Source of the DNA: Aspidiotus rigidus | Taxonomy: Eukaryota; Arthropoda; Insecta; Hemiptera; Diaspididae | Reading direction: 5' to 3' | DNA: 64,000 nucleotides | NCBI GenBank assembly: GCA_035079385.1 | Contig: JAVHKY010000082.1 | Coordinates: 949,095-1,013,094, forward strand | Shown here: one piece after another, positions 36,496 through 48,099 of the stretch | Position numbering within the stretch: position 1 is the first letter of the stretch | How the letters are laid out: each line of letters begins with the position of its first letter | Notes under the pieces: model-generated | Databases searched by the model: none | Told to the model about the DNA's origin: nothing | The model's input: only the letters and a program-made list of their open reading frames with translations | Position numbers and translations under genes: made by a program

Positions 36496-36689
36496 GTAGT
36501 CAAGTTTTTTTGCTGAATCAGCATGAAATTCGTAATCTGCGTTAAATTTCGGTTAGGATAGGACTATTGGGTATCATTTTTAGTCGCCAGTAATTTTTTT
36601 CTGATGAAAATTAAGTTTTGCATAGAAAGCGATAATTTCGAATTTTCGAAATTGTGATTTGTAGTCAAGTTTTTTTGCTGAATCAGCAT

Positions 36690-39600
36690 GAATTTTGTAA
36701 TCTGCGTTAAATTTCGGTTAGGATAGGACTATTGGGTATCATTTTTAGTCGCCAGTAATTTTTTTCTGATGAAAATTAAGTTTTGCATAGAAAGCGATAA
36801 TTTCGAATTTTCGAAATTGTGATTTGTAGTCAAGTTTTTTTGCTGAATCAGCATGAATTTTGTAATCTGCGTTAAATTTCGGTTAGGATAGGACTATTGG
36901 GTATCATTTTTAGTCGCCAGTAATTTTTTTCTGATGAAAATTAAGTTTTGCATAGAAAGCGATAATTTCGAATTTTCGAAATTGTGATTTGTAGTCAAGT
37001 TTGTTTGCTGAATCAGCATGAAATTCGTAATCTGCGTTAAATTTCGGTTAGGATAGGACTATTGGGTATCATTTTTAGTCGCCAGTAATTTTTTTCTGAT
37101 GAAAATTAAGTTTTGCATAGAAAGCGATAATTTCGAATTTTCGAAATTGTGATTTGTAGTCAAGTTTTTTTGCTGAATCAGCATGAATTTTGTAATCTGC
37201 GTTAAATTTCGGTTAGGATAGGACTATTGGGTATCATTTTTAGTCGCCAGTAATTTTTTTCTGATGAAAATTAAGTTTTGCATAGAAAGCGATAATTTCG
37301 AATTTTCGAAATTGTGATTTGTAGTCAATTTTTTTTGCTGAATCAGCGTGAAATTTGTAATCTGCCTTAAATTTCGATTAGGATAGGACTATTGGGTATC
37401 ATTTTTGTCGCCAGTAATTTTCTTCTGATGAAAATCAAGTTTTGCATAGAAAGCGAATTTTCAAAATTGTGACTTGTAGTCAAGTTTGTTTGCTGAATCA
37501 GCATGAAATTCGTAATCTGCGTTAAATTTCGGTTAGGATAGGACTATTGGGTATCATTTTTAGTCGCCAGTAATTTTTTTCTGATGAAAATTAAGTTTTG
37601 CATAGAAAGCGATAATTTCGAATTTTCGAAATTGTGATTTGTAGTCAAGTTTTTTTGCTGAATCAGCATGAATTTTGTAATCTGCGTTAAATTTCGGTTA
37701 GGATAGGACTATTGGGTATCATTTTTAGTCGCCAGTAATTTTTTTCTGATGAAAATTAAGTTTTGCATAGAAAGCGATAATTTCGAATTTTCGAAATTGT
37801 GATTTGTAGTCAATTTTTTTTGCTGAATCAGCGTGAAATTTGTAATCTGCCTTAAATTTCGATTAGGATAGGACTATTGGGTATCATTTTTGTCGCCAGT
37901 AATTTTCTTCTGATGAAAATCAAGTTTTGCATAGAAAGCGAATTTTCAAAATTGTGATTTGTAGTCAAGTTTTTTTGCTGAATCAGCATGAAATTCGTAA
38001 TCTGCGTTAAATTTCGGTTAGGATAGGACTATTGGGTATCATTTTTAGTCGCCAGTAATTTTTTTCTGATGAAAATTAAGTTTTGCATAGAAAGCGATAA
38101 TTTCGAATTTTCGAAATTGTGATTTGTAGTCAAGTTTTTTTGCTGAATCAGCATGAATTTTGTAATCTGCGTTAAATTTCGGTTAGGATAGGACTATTGG
38201 GTATCATTTTTAGTCGCCAGTAATTTTTTTCTGATGAAAATTAAGTTTTGCATAGAAAGCGATAATTTCGAATTTTCGAAATTGTGATTTGTAGTCAAGT
38301 TTTTTTGCTGAATCAGCATGAATTTTGTAATCTGCGTTAAATTTCGGTTAGGATAGGACTATTGGGTATCATTTTTAGTCGCCAGTAATTTTTTTCTGAT
38401 GAAAATTAAGTTTTGCATAGAAAGCGATAATTTCGAATTTTCGAAATTGTGATTTGTAGTCAAGTTTGTTTGCTGAATCAGCATGAAATTCGTAATCTGC
38501 GTTAAATTTCGGTTAGGATAGGACTATTGGGTATCATTTTTAGTCGCCAGTAATTTTTTTCTGATGAAAATTAAGTTTTGCATAGAAAGCGATAATTTCG
38601 AATTTTCGAAATTGTGATTTGTAGTCAAGTTTTTTTGCTGAATCAGCATGAATTTTGTAATCTGCGTTAAATTTCGGTTAGGATAGGACTATTGGGTATC
38701 ATTTTTAGTCGCCAGTAATTTTTTTCTGATGAAAATTAAGTTTTGCATAGAAAGCGATAATTTCGAATTTTCGAAATTGTGATTTGTAGTCAATTTTTTT
38801 TGCTGAATCAGCGTGAAATTTGTAATCTGCCTTAAATTTCGATTAGGATAGGACTATTGGGTATCATTTTTGTCGCCAGTAATTTTCTTCTGATGAAAAT
38901 CAAGTTTTGCATAGAAAGCGAATTTTCAAAATTGTGATTTGTAGTCAAGTTTTTTTGCTGAATCAGCATGAAATTCGTAATCTGCGTTAAATTTCGGTTA
39001 GGATAGGACTATTGGGTATCATTTTTAGTCGCCAGTAATTTTTTTCTGATGAAAATTAAGTTTTGCATAGAAAGCGATAATTTCGAATTTTCGAAATTGT
39101 GATTTGTAGTCAAGTTTTTTTGCTGAATCAGCATGAATTTTGTAATCTGCGTTAAATTTCGGTTAGGATAGGACTATTGGGTATCATTTTTAGTCGCCAG
39201 TAATTTTTTTCTGATGAAAATTAAGTTTTGCATAGAAAGCGATAATTTCGAATTTTCGAAATTGTGATTTGTAGTCAAGTTTTTTTGCTGAATCAGCATG
39301 AATTTTGTAATCTGCGTTAAATTTCGGTTAGGATAGGACTATTGGGTATCATTTTTAGTCGCCAGTAATTTTTTTCTGATGAAAATTAAGTTTTGCATAG
39401 AAAGCGATAATTTCGAATTTTCGAAATTGTGATTTGTAGTCAAGTTTGTTTGCTGAATCAGCATGAAATTCGTAATCTGCGTTAAATTTCGGTTAGGATA
39501 GGACTATTGGGTATCATTTTTAGTCGCCAGTAATTTTTTTCTGATGAAAATTAAGTTTTGCATAGAAAGCGATAATTTCGAATTTTCGAAATTGTGATTT

Positions 39601-40020
39601 GTAGTCAAGTTTTTTTGCTGAATCAGCATGAATTTTGTAATCTGCGTTAAATTTCGGTTAGGATAGGACTATTGGGTATCATTTTTAGTCGCCAGTAATT
39701 TTTTTCTGATGAAAATTAAGTTTTGCATAGAAAGCGATAATTTCGAATTTTCGAAATTGTGATTTGTAGTCAAGTTTTTTTGCTGAATCAGCATGAATTT
39801 TGTAATCTGCGTTAAATTTCGGTTAGGATAGGACTATTGGGTATCATTTTAGGTCGCCAGTCATTTTTTTCTGATGAAAATTAAGTTTTGCATAGAAAGC
39901 GATAATTTCGAATTTTCGAAATTGTGATTTGTAGTCAAGTTTTTTTGCTGAATCAGCATGAAATTCGTAATCTGCGTTAAATTTCGGTTAGGATAGGACT
40001 ATTGGGTATCATTTTTAGTC
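36690..40020. repeat. Segmental duplication within C1, copy 1 (4910-bp offset)
   Basis: Every marker in this segment recurs exactly 4910 bp downstream: 155-bp variants at 37321, 37806 and 38786; GTTTGTTTGC variants at 36991, 37476, 38456 and 39436; and the rare AGGTCGCCAGTCATTT at 39851. Copy 2 spans about 41600-44930. Boundaries were judged from where marker order first differs. Confidence 0.9.
37806..39765. repeat. Six-monomer C1 HOR, 980 bp, two adjacent copies
   Basis: The order is 155-bp variant, GAAATTCG type, two GAATTTTG types, a GTTTGTTTGCTG variant, then a GAATTTTG type. It occurs at 37806-38785 and 38786-39765, and the same order is seen at 36341-37320, 42716-43695 and from 43696. 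Length is 155 + 5 x 165 = 980. Confidence 0.9.
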
Positions 40021-41415
40021 GCCAGTATTTTTTTTCTGATGAAAATTAAGTTTTGCATAGAAAGCGATAATTTCGAATTTTCGAAATTGTGATTTGTAGT
40101 CAAGTTTTTTTGCTGAATCAGCATGAATTTTGTAATCTGCGTTAAATTTCGGTTAGGATAGGACTATTGGGTATCATTTTTAGTCGCCAGTAATTTTTTT
40201 CTGATGAAAATTAAGTTTTGCATAGAAAGCGATAATTTCGAATTTTCGAAATTGTGATTTGTAGTCAAGTTTTTTTGCTGAATCAGCATGAATTTTGTAA
40301 TCTGCGTTAAATTTCGGTTAGGATAGGACTATTGGGTATCATTTTTAGTCGCCAGTAATTTTTTTCTGATGAAAATTAAGTTTTGCATAGAAAGCGATAA
40401 TTTCGAATTTTCGAAATTGTGATTTGTAGTCAAGTTTTTTTGCTGAATCAGCATGAAATTCGTAATCTGCGTTAAATTTCGGTTAGGATAGGACTATTGG
40501 GTATCATTTTTAGTCGCCAGTATTTTTTTTCTGATGAAAATTAAGTTTTGCATAGAAAGCGATAATTTCGAATTTTCGAAATTGTGATTTGTAGTCAAGT
40601 TTTTTTGCTGAATCAGCATGAATTTTGTAATCTGCGTTAAATTTCGGTTAGGATAGGACTATTGGGTATCATTTTTAGTCGCCAGTAATTTTTTTCTGAT
40701 GAAAATTAAGTTTTGCATAGAAAGCGATAATTTCGAATTTTCGAAATTGTGATTTGTAGTCAAGTTTTTTTGCTGAATCAGCATGAATTTTGTAATCTGC
40801 GTTAAATTTCGGTTAGGATAGGACTATTGGGTATCATTTTTAGTCGCCAGTAATTTTTTTCTGATGAAAATTAAGTTTTGCATAGAAAGCGATAATTTCG
40901 AATTTTCGAAATTGTGATTTGTAGTCAAGTTTTTTTGCTGAATCAGCATGAAATTCGTAATCTGCGTTAAATTTCGGTTAGGATAGGACTATTGGGTATC
41001 ATTTTTAGTCGCCAGTATTTTTTTTCTGATGAAAATTAAGTTTTGCATAGAAAGCGATAATTTCGAATTTTCGAAATTGTGATTTGTAGTCAAGTTTTTT
41101 TGCTGAATCAGCATGAATTTTGTAATCTGCGTTAAATTTCGGTTAGGATAGGACTATTGGGTATCATTTTTAGTCGCCAGTAATTTTTTTCTGATGAAAA
41201 TTAAGTTTTGCATAGAAAGCGATAATTTCGAATTTTCGAAATTGTGATTTGTAGTCAAGTTTTTTTGCTGAATCAGCATGAATTTTGTAATCTGCGTTAA
41301 ATTTCGGTTAGGATAGGACTATTGGGTATCATTTTTAGTCGCCAGTAATTTTTTTCTGATGAAAATTAAGTTTTGCATAGAAAGCGATAATTTCGAATTT
41401 TCGAAATTGTGATTT
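39931..41415. repeat. Three-monomer C1 HOR, 495 bp, three copies
   Basis: A GAAATTCG monomer carrying CAGTATTTTTTTTCTG is followed by two GAATTTTG monomers. The GCCAGTAT marker is at 40021, 40516 and 41011, spaced exactly 495 bp. A similar alternation occurs less regularly at 33000-35200. Confidence 0.88.
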
Positions 41416-41599
41416 GTAGTCAATTTTTTTTGCTGAATCAGCGTGAAATTTGTAATCTGCCTTAAATTTCGATTAGGATAGGACTATTGGGTATCATTTT
41501 TGTCGCCAGTAATTTTCTTCTGATGAAAATCAAGTTTTGCATAGAAAGCGAATTTTCAAAATTGTGATTTGTAGTCAAGTTTTTTTGCTGAATCAGCAT

Positions 41600-44500
41600 G
41601 AAATTCGTAATCTGCGTTAAATTTCGGTTAGGATAGGACTATTGGGTATCATTTTTAGTCGCCAGTAATTTTTTTCTGATGAAAATTAAGTTTTGCATAG
41701 AAAGCGATAATTTCGAATTTTCGAAATTGTGATTTGTAGTCAAGTTTTTTTGCTGAATCAGCATGAATTTTGTAATCTGCGTTAAATTTCGGTTAGGATA
41801 GGACTATTGGGTATCATTTTTAGTCGCCAGTAATTTTTTTCTGATGAAAATTAAGTTTTGCATAGAAAGCGATAATTTCGAATTTTCGAAATTGTGATTT
41901 GTAGTCAAGTTTGTTTGCTGAATCAGCATGAAATTCGTAATCTGCGTTAAATTTCGGTTAGGATAGGACTATTGGGTATCATTTTTAGTCGCCAGTAATT
42001 TTTTTCTGATGAAAATTAAGTTTTGCATAGAAAGCGATAATTTCGAATTTTCGAAATTGTGATTTGTAGTCAAGTTTTTTTGCTGAATCAGCATGAATTT
42101 TGTAATCTGCGTTAAATTTCGGTTAGGATAGGACTATTGGGTATCATTTTTAGTCGCCAGTAATTTTTTTCTGATGAAAATTAAGTTTTGCATAGAAAGC
42201 GATAATTTCGAATTTTCGAAATTGTGATTTGTAGTCAATTTTTTTTGCTGAATCAGCGTGAAATTTGTAATCTGCCTTAAATTTCGATTAGGATAGGACT
42301 ATTGGGTATCATTTTTGTCGCCAGTAATTTTCTTCTGATGAAAATCAAGTTTTGCATAGAAAGCGAATTTTCAAAATTGTGATTTGTAGTCAAGTTTGTT
42401 TGCTGAATCAGCATGAAATTCGTAATCTGCGTTAAATTTCGGTTAGGATAGGACTATTGGGTATCATTTTTAGTCGCCAGTAATTTTTTTCTGATGAAAA
42501 TTAAGTTTTGCATAGAAAGCGATAATTTCGAATTTTCGAAATTGTGATTTGTAGTCAAGTTTTTTTGCTGAATCAGCATGAATTTTGTAATCTGCGTTAA
42601 ATTTCGGTTAGGATAGGACTATTGGGTATCATTTTTAGTCGCCAGTAATTTTTTTCTGATGAAAATTAAGTTTTGCATAGAAAGCGATAATTTCGAATTT
42701 TCGAAATTGTGATTTGTAGTCAATTTTTTTTGCTGAATCAGCGTGAAATTTGTAATCTGCCTTAAATTTCGATTAGGATAGGACTATTGGGTATCATTTT
42801 TGTCGCCAGTAATTTTCTTCTGATGAAAATCAAGTTTTGCATAGAAAGCGAATTTTCAAAATTGTGATTTGTAGTCAAGTTTTTTTGCTGAATCAGCATG
42901 AAATTCGTAATCTGCGTTAAATTTCGGTTAGGATAGGACTATTGGGTATCATTTTTAGTCGCCAGTAATTTTTTTCTGATGAAAATTAAGTTTTGCATAG
43001 AAAGCGATAATTTCGAATTTTCGAAATTGTGATTTGTAGTCAAGTTTTTTTGCTGAATCAGCATGAATTTTGTAATCTGCGTTAAATTTCGGTTAGGATA
43101 GGACTATTGGGTATCATTTTTAGTCGCCAGTAATTTTTTTCTGATGAAAATTAAGTTTTGCATAGAAAGCGATAATTTCGAATTTTCGAAATTGTGATTT
43201 GTAGTCAAGTTTTTTTGCTGAATCAGCATGAATTTTGTAATCTGCGTTAAATTTCGGTTAGGATAGGACTATTGGGTATCATTTTTAGTCGCCAGTAATT
43301 TTTTTCTGATGAAAATTAAGTTTTGCATAGAAAGCGATAATTTCGAATTTTCGAAATTGTGATTTGTAGTCAAGTTTGTTTGCTGAATCAGCATGAAATT
43401 CGTAATCTGCGTTAAATTTCGGTTAGGATAGGACTATTGGGTATCATTTTTAGTCGCCAGTAATTTTTTTCTGATGAAAATTAAGTTTTGCATAGAAAGC
43501 GATAATTTCGAATTTTCGAAATTGTGATTTGTAGTCAAGTTTTTTTGCTGAATCAGCATGAATTTTGTAATCTGCGTTAAATTTCGGTTAGGATAGGACT
43601 ATTGGGTATCATTTTTAGTCGCCAGTAATTTTTTTCTGATGAAAATTAAGTTTTGCATAGAAAGCGATAATTTCGAATTTTCGAAATTGTGATTTGTAGT
43701 CAATTTTTTTTGCTGAATCAGCGTGAAATTTGTAATCTGCCTTAAATTTCGATTAGGATAGGACTATTGGGTATCATTTTTGTCGCCAGTAATTTTCTTC
43801 TGATGAAAATCAAGTTTTGCATAGAAAGCGAATTTTCAAAATTGTGATTTGTAGTCAAGTTTTTTTGCTGAATCAGCATGAAATTCGTAATCTGCGTTAA
43901 ATTTCGGTTAGGATAGGACTATTGGGTATCATTTTTAGTCGCCAGTAATTTTTTTCTGATGAAAATTAAGTTTTGCATAGAAAGCGATAATTTCGAATTT
44001 TCGAAATTGTGATTTGTAGTCAAGTTTTTTTGCTGAATCAGCATGAATTTTGTAATCTGCGTTAAATTTCGGTTAGGATAGGACTATTGGGTATCATTTT
44101 TAGTCGCCAGTAATTTTTTTCTGATGAAAATTAAGTTTTGCATAGAAAGCGATAATTTCGAATTTTCGAAATTGTGATTTGTAGTCAAGTTTTTTTGCTG
44201 AATCAGCATGAATTTTGTAATCTGCGTTAAATTTCGGTTAGGATAGGACTATTGGGTATCATTTTTAGTCGCCAGTAATTTTTTTCTGATGAAAATTAAG
44301 TTTTGCATAGAAAGCGATAATTTCGAATTTTCGAAATTGTGATTTGTAGTCAAGTTTGTTTGCTGAATCAGCATGAAATTCGTAATCTGCGTTAAATTTC
44401 GGTTAGGATAGGACTATTGGGTATCATTTTTAGTCGCCAGTAATTTTTTTCTGATGAAAATTAAGTTTTGCATAGAAAGCGATAATTTCGAATTTTCGAA

Positions 44501-44930
44501 ATTGTGATTTGTAGTCAAGTTTTTTTGCTGAATCAGCATGAATTTTGTAATCTGCGTTAAATTTCGGTTAGGATAGGACTATTGGGTATCATTTTTAGTC
44601 GCCAGTAATTTTTTTCTGATGAAAATTAAGTTTTGCATAGAAAGCGATAATTTCGAATTTTCGAAATTGTGATTTGTAGTCAAGTTTTTTTGCTGAATCA
44701 GCATGAATTTTGTAATCTGCGTTAAATTTCGGTTAGGATAGGACTATTGGGTATCATTTTAGGTCGCCAGTCATTTTTTTCTGATGAAAATTAAGTTTTG
44801 CATAGAAAGCGATAATTTCGAATTTTCGAAATTGTGATTTGTAGTCAAGTTTTTTTGCTGAATCAGCATGAAATTCGTAATCTGCGTTAAATTTCGGTTA
44901 GGATAGGACTATTGGGTATCATTTTTAGTC
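41600..44930. repeat. Segmental duplication within C1, copy 2 (4910-bp offset)
   Basis: Counterpart of 36690-40020, with markers at 41901, 42231, 42386, 42716, 43366, 43696, 44346 and 44761. At the left boundary one GAATTTTG-type monomer present in copy 1 is absent. I saw one base difference at 42372 (GATTTG against GACTTG). Confidence 0.9.
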
Positions 44931-45639
44931 GCCAGTAATTTTTTTCTGATGAAAATTAAGTTTTGCATAGAAAGCGATAATTTCGAATTTTCGAAATTGT
45001 GATTTGTAGTCAAGTTTTTTTGCTGAATCAGCATCAAATTCGTAATCTGCGTTAAATTTCGGTTAGGATAGGACTATTGGGTATCATTTTTAGTCGCCAG
45101 TAATTTTTTTCTGATGAAAATTAAGTTTTGCATAGAAAGCGATAATTTCGAATTTTCGAAATTGTGATTTGTAGTCAAGTTTTTTTGCTGAATCAGCATC
45201 AAATTCGTAATCTGCGTTAAATTTCGGTTAGGATAGGACTATTGGGTACAATTTTTAGTCGCCGGAGATTTTTTTCTGGTGAAAATTCAGTTTTCACAGA
45301 GGGCAATAATTTCGAATTTTCGAAATTGTGATTTGTGGTCAAGTTTTTCAGCCGAAAGGATATGAAATTCGTAATCTGCGTTAAATTTCGGTTAGGATAG
45401 GACTATTGGGTACAATTTTTAGTCGCCGGAGATTTTTTTCTGGTGAAAATTCAGTTTTCACAGAGGGCAATAATTTCGAATTTTCGACATTGTGATTTGT
45501 GGTCAAGTTTTTCAGCCGAAAGGATATGAAATTCGTAATCTGCGTTAAATTTCGGTTAGGATAGGACTATTGGGTACAATTTTTAGTCGCCGGAGATTTT
45601 TTTCTGGTGAAAATTCCGTTTTTACAGAGGGCAATCATT

Positions 45640-48099
45640 TCGAACTTTCGAAATTGTGATTTGTGGTCAAGTTTTTAGGCCAAAAGGATATGAAATTCGT
45701 AATCTGCGTTAAATTTCGGTTAGGATAGGACTATTGGGTACAATTTTTAGTCGCCGGAGATTTTTTTCTGGTGAAAATTCAGTTTTTACAGAGGGCAATA
45801 ATTTCGAATTTTCGGAATTGTGATTTGTGGTCAAGTTTTTCAGCCAAAAAGATATGAAATTCGTAATCTGCGTTAAATTTCGGTTAGGACAGGACTATTG
45901 TGTACAATTTTTAGTCGCCGGAGATTTTTTTCTGGTGAAAATTCAGTTTTCACCGAGGGCAATAATTTCGAATTTTCGAAATTGTGATTTGTGGTCAAGT
46001 TTTTCGGTCGAAAGGATATGAAATTCGTAATCTGCGTTAAATTTCGGTTAGGATAGGACTATTGGGTACAATTTTTAGTCGACGGAGATTTTTTTCTGGT
46101 GAAAATGCAGTTTTCACAGAGGGCAATAATTTCGAATTTTCGAAATTGTGATTTGTGGTCAAGTTTTTTAGATAAAAGGATATGAAATTCGTAATCTGCG
46201 TTAAATTTCGGTTAGGATAGGACTATTGGGTACAATTTTTAGTCGCCGGAGATTTTTTTCTGGTGAAAATTCAGTTTTCACAGAGGGCAATAATTTCGAA
46301 TTTTCGAAATTGTGATTTGTGGTCACGTTTTTCAGCCGAAAGGATATGAAATTCGTAATCTGCGTTAAATTTCGGTTAGGATAGGACTATTGGGTACAAT
46401 TTTTAGTCGCCGGAGATTTTTTTCTGGTGAAAATTCAGTTTTCACAGAGGGCAATAATTTCGAATTTTCGAAATTGTGATTTGTGGTCAAGTTTTTCAGA
46501 TGAAAGGATATGAAATTCGTAATCTGCGTTAAATTTCGGTTAGGATAGGACTATTGGGTACAATTTTTAGTCGCCGGAGATTTTTTTCTGGTGAAAATTC
46601 AGTTTTCACAGAGGGCAATAATTTCGAACTTTCGAAATTGTGATTTGTGGTCAAGTTTTTCAGCCGAAAGTATATGAAATTCGTAATCTGCGTTAAATTT
46701 CGGTTAGGATAGGACTATTGGGTACAATTTTTAGTCGCCGGAGATTTTTTTCTGGTGAAAATTCAATTTTCACAGAGGGCAATAATTTCGAATTTTCGAA
46801 ATTGTGATTTGTGGTCAAGTTTTTCAGCCGAAAGGATATGAAATTCGTAATCTGCGTTAAATTTCGGTTAGGATAGGACTATTGGGTACAATTTTTAGTC
46901 GCCGGAGATTTTTTTCTGGTGAAAATTCAGTTTTCACAGAGGGCAATCATTTCGAACTTTCGAAATTGTGATTTGTGGTCAAGTTTTTCAGCCGAAAGGA
47001 TATGAAATTCGTAATCTGCGTTAAATTTCGGTTAGGATAGGACTATTGGGTACAATTTTTAGTCGCCGGAGATTTTTTTCTGGTGAAAATTCAGTTTTCA
47101 CAGAGGGCAATAATTTCGAATTTTCGAAATTGTGATTTGTGGTCAAGTTTTTCAGCCGAAAAGATATGAAATTCGTAATCTGCGTTAAATTTCGGTTAGG
47201 ATAGGACTATTGGGTACAATTTTTAGTCGCCGGAGATTTTTTTCTGGTGAAAATTCAGTTTTCACAGAGGGCAATAATTTCGAATTTTCGAAATTGTGAT
47301 TTGTGGTCAAGTTTTTCAGCCGAAAAGATATGAAATTCGTAATCTGCGTTAAATTTCGGTTAGGATAGGACTATTGGGTACAATTTTTAGTCGCCGGAGA
47401 TTTTTTTCTGGTGAAAATTCAGTTTTCACAGAGGGCAATAATTTCGAATTTTCGAAATTGTGATTTGTGGTCAAGTTTTTCAGCCGAAAAGATATGAAAT
47501 TCGTAATCTGCGTTATATTTCGGTTAGGATAGGACTATTGGGTACAATTTTTGGTCGCCGGAGATTTTTTTCTGGTGAAAATTCAGTTTTCACAGAGGGC
47601 AATAATTTCGAATTTTCGAAATTGTGATTTGTGGTCAAGTTTTTCAGCCGAAAGGATATGAAATTCGTAATCTGCGTTAAATTTCGGTTAGGATAGGACT
47701 ATTGGGTACAATTTTTAGTCGCCGGAGATTTTTTTCTGGTGAAAATTCAGTTTTCACAGAGGGCAATAATTTCGAATTTTCGAAATTGTGATTTGTGGTC
47801 AAGTTTTTCAGCCGAAAAGATATGAAATTCGTAATCTGCGTTATATTTCGGTTAGGATAGGACTATTGGGTACAATTTTTGGTCGCCGGAGATTTTTTTC
47901 TGGTGAAAATTCAGTTTTCACAGAGGGCAATAATTTCGAATTTTCGAAATTGTTATTTGTGGTCAAGTTTTTCAGCCGAAAGGATATGAAATTCGTAATC
48001 TGCGTTAAATTTCGGTTAGGATAGGACTATTGGGTAGAATTTTTAGTCGCCGGAGATTTTTTTCTGGTGAAAATTCAGTTTTCACAGAGGGCAATAATT
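45640..48099. repeat. 15-monomer C2 HOR, 2460 bp, copy 1
   Basis: Private markers: TTTTTAGGCCAAAAGG near 45671, GGACTATTGTGTAC near 45893, TTAGATAAAAGG near 46168, TCAGATGAAAGG near 46496, GAAAGTATATG near 46667, TTATATTTCGG and GGGTAGAATTTTT near 48033. All recur 2460 bp later. Confidence 0.93.

Larger units (their letters stand above)
32502..45243. repeat. C block 3: 78 C1 monomers with internal higher-order structure
   Basis: C1 signature: GGGTATCATTTTTAGTCGCC, AGTAATTTTTTTCTGATG, AATTAAGTTTTGCATAG and TTTTTTTGCTGAATCAGC. Two sub-variants alternate: GCATGAAATTCG and GCATGAATTTTG. Eight monomers are a 155-bp variant and one is a 117-bp deletion form. 165 is divisible by three, yet all frames contain stops in every monomer, so no long repeat protein is encoded. 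Confidence 0.95.

Noticed and set aside
32502..45243. Possible long repeat protein because 165 bp is divisible by three
   Set aside because: Every frame has at least one stop per monomer; no extended ORF exists across the block.
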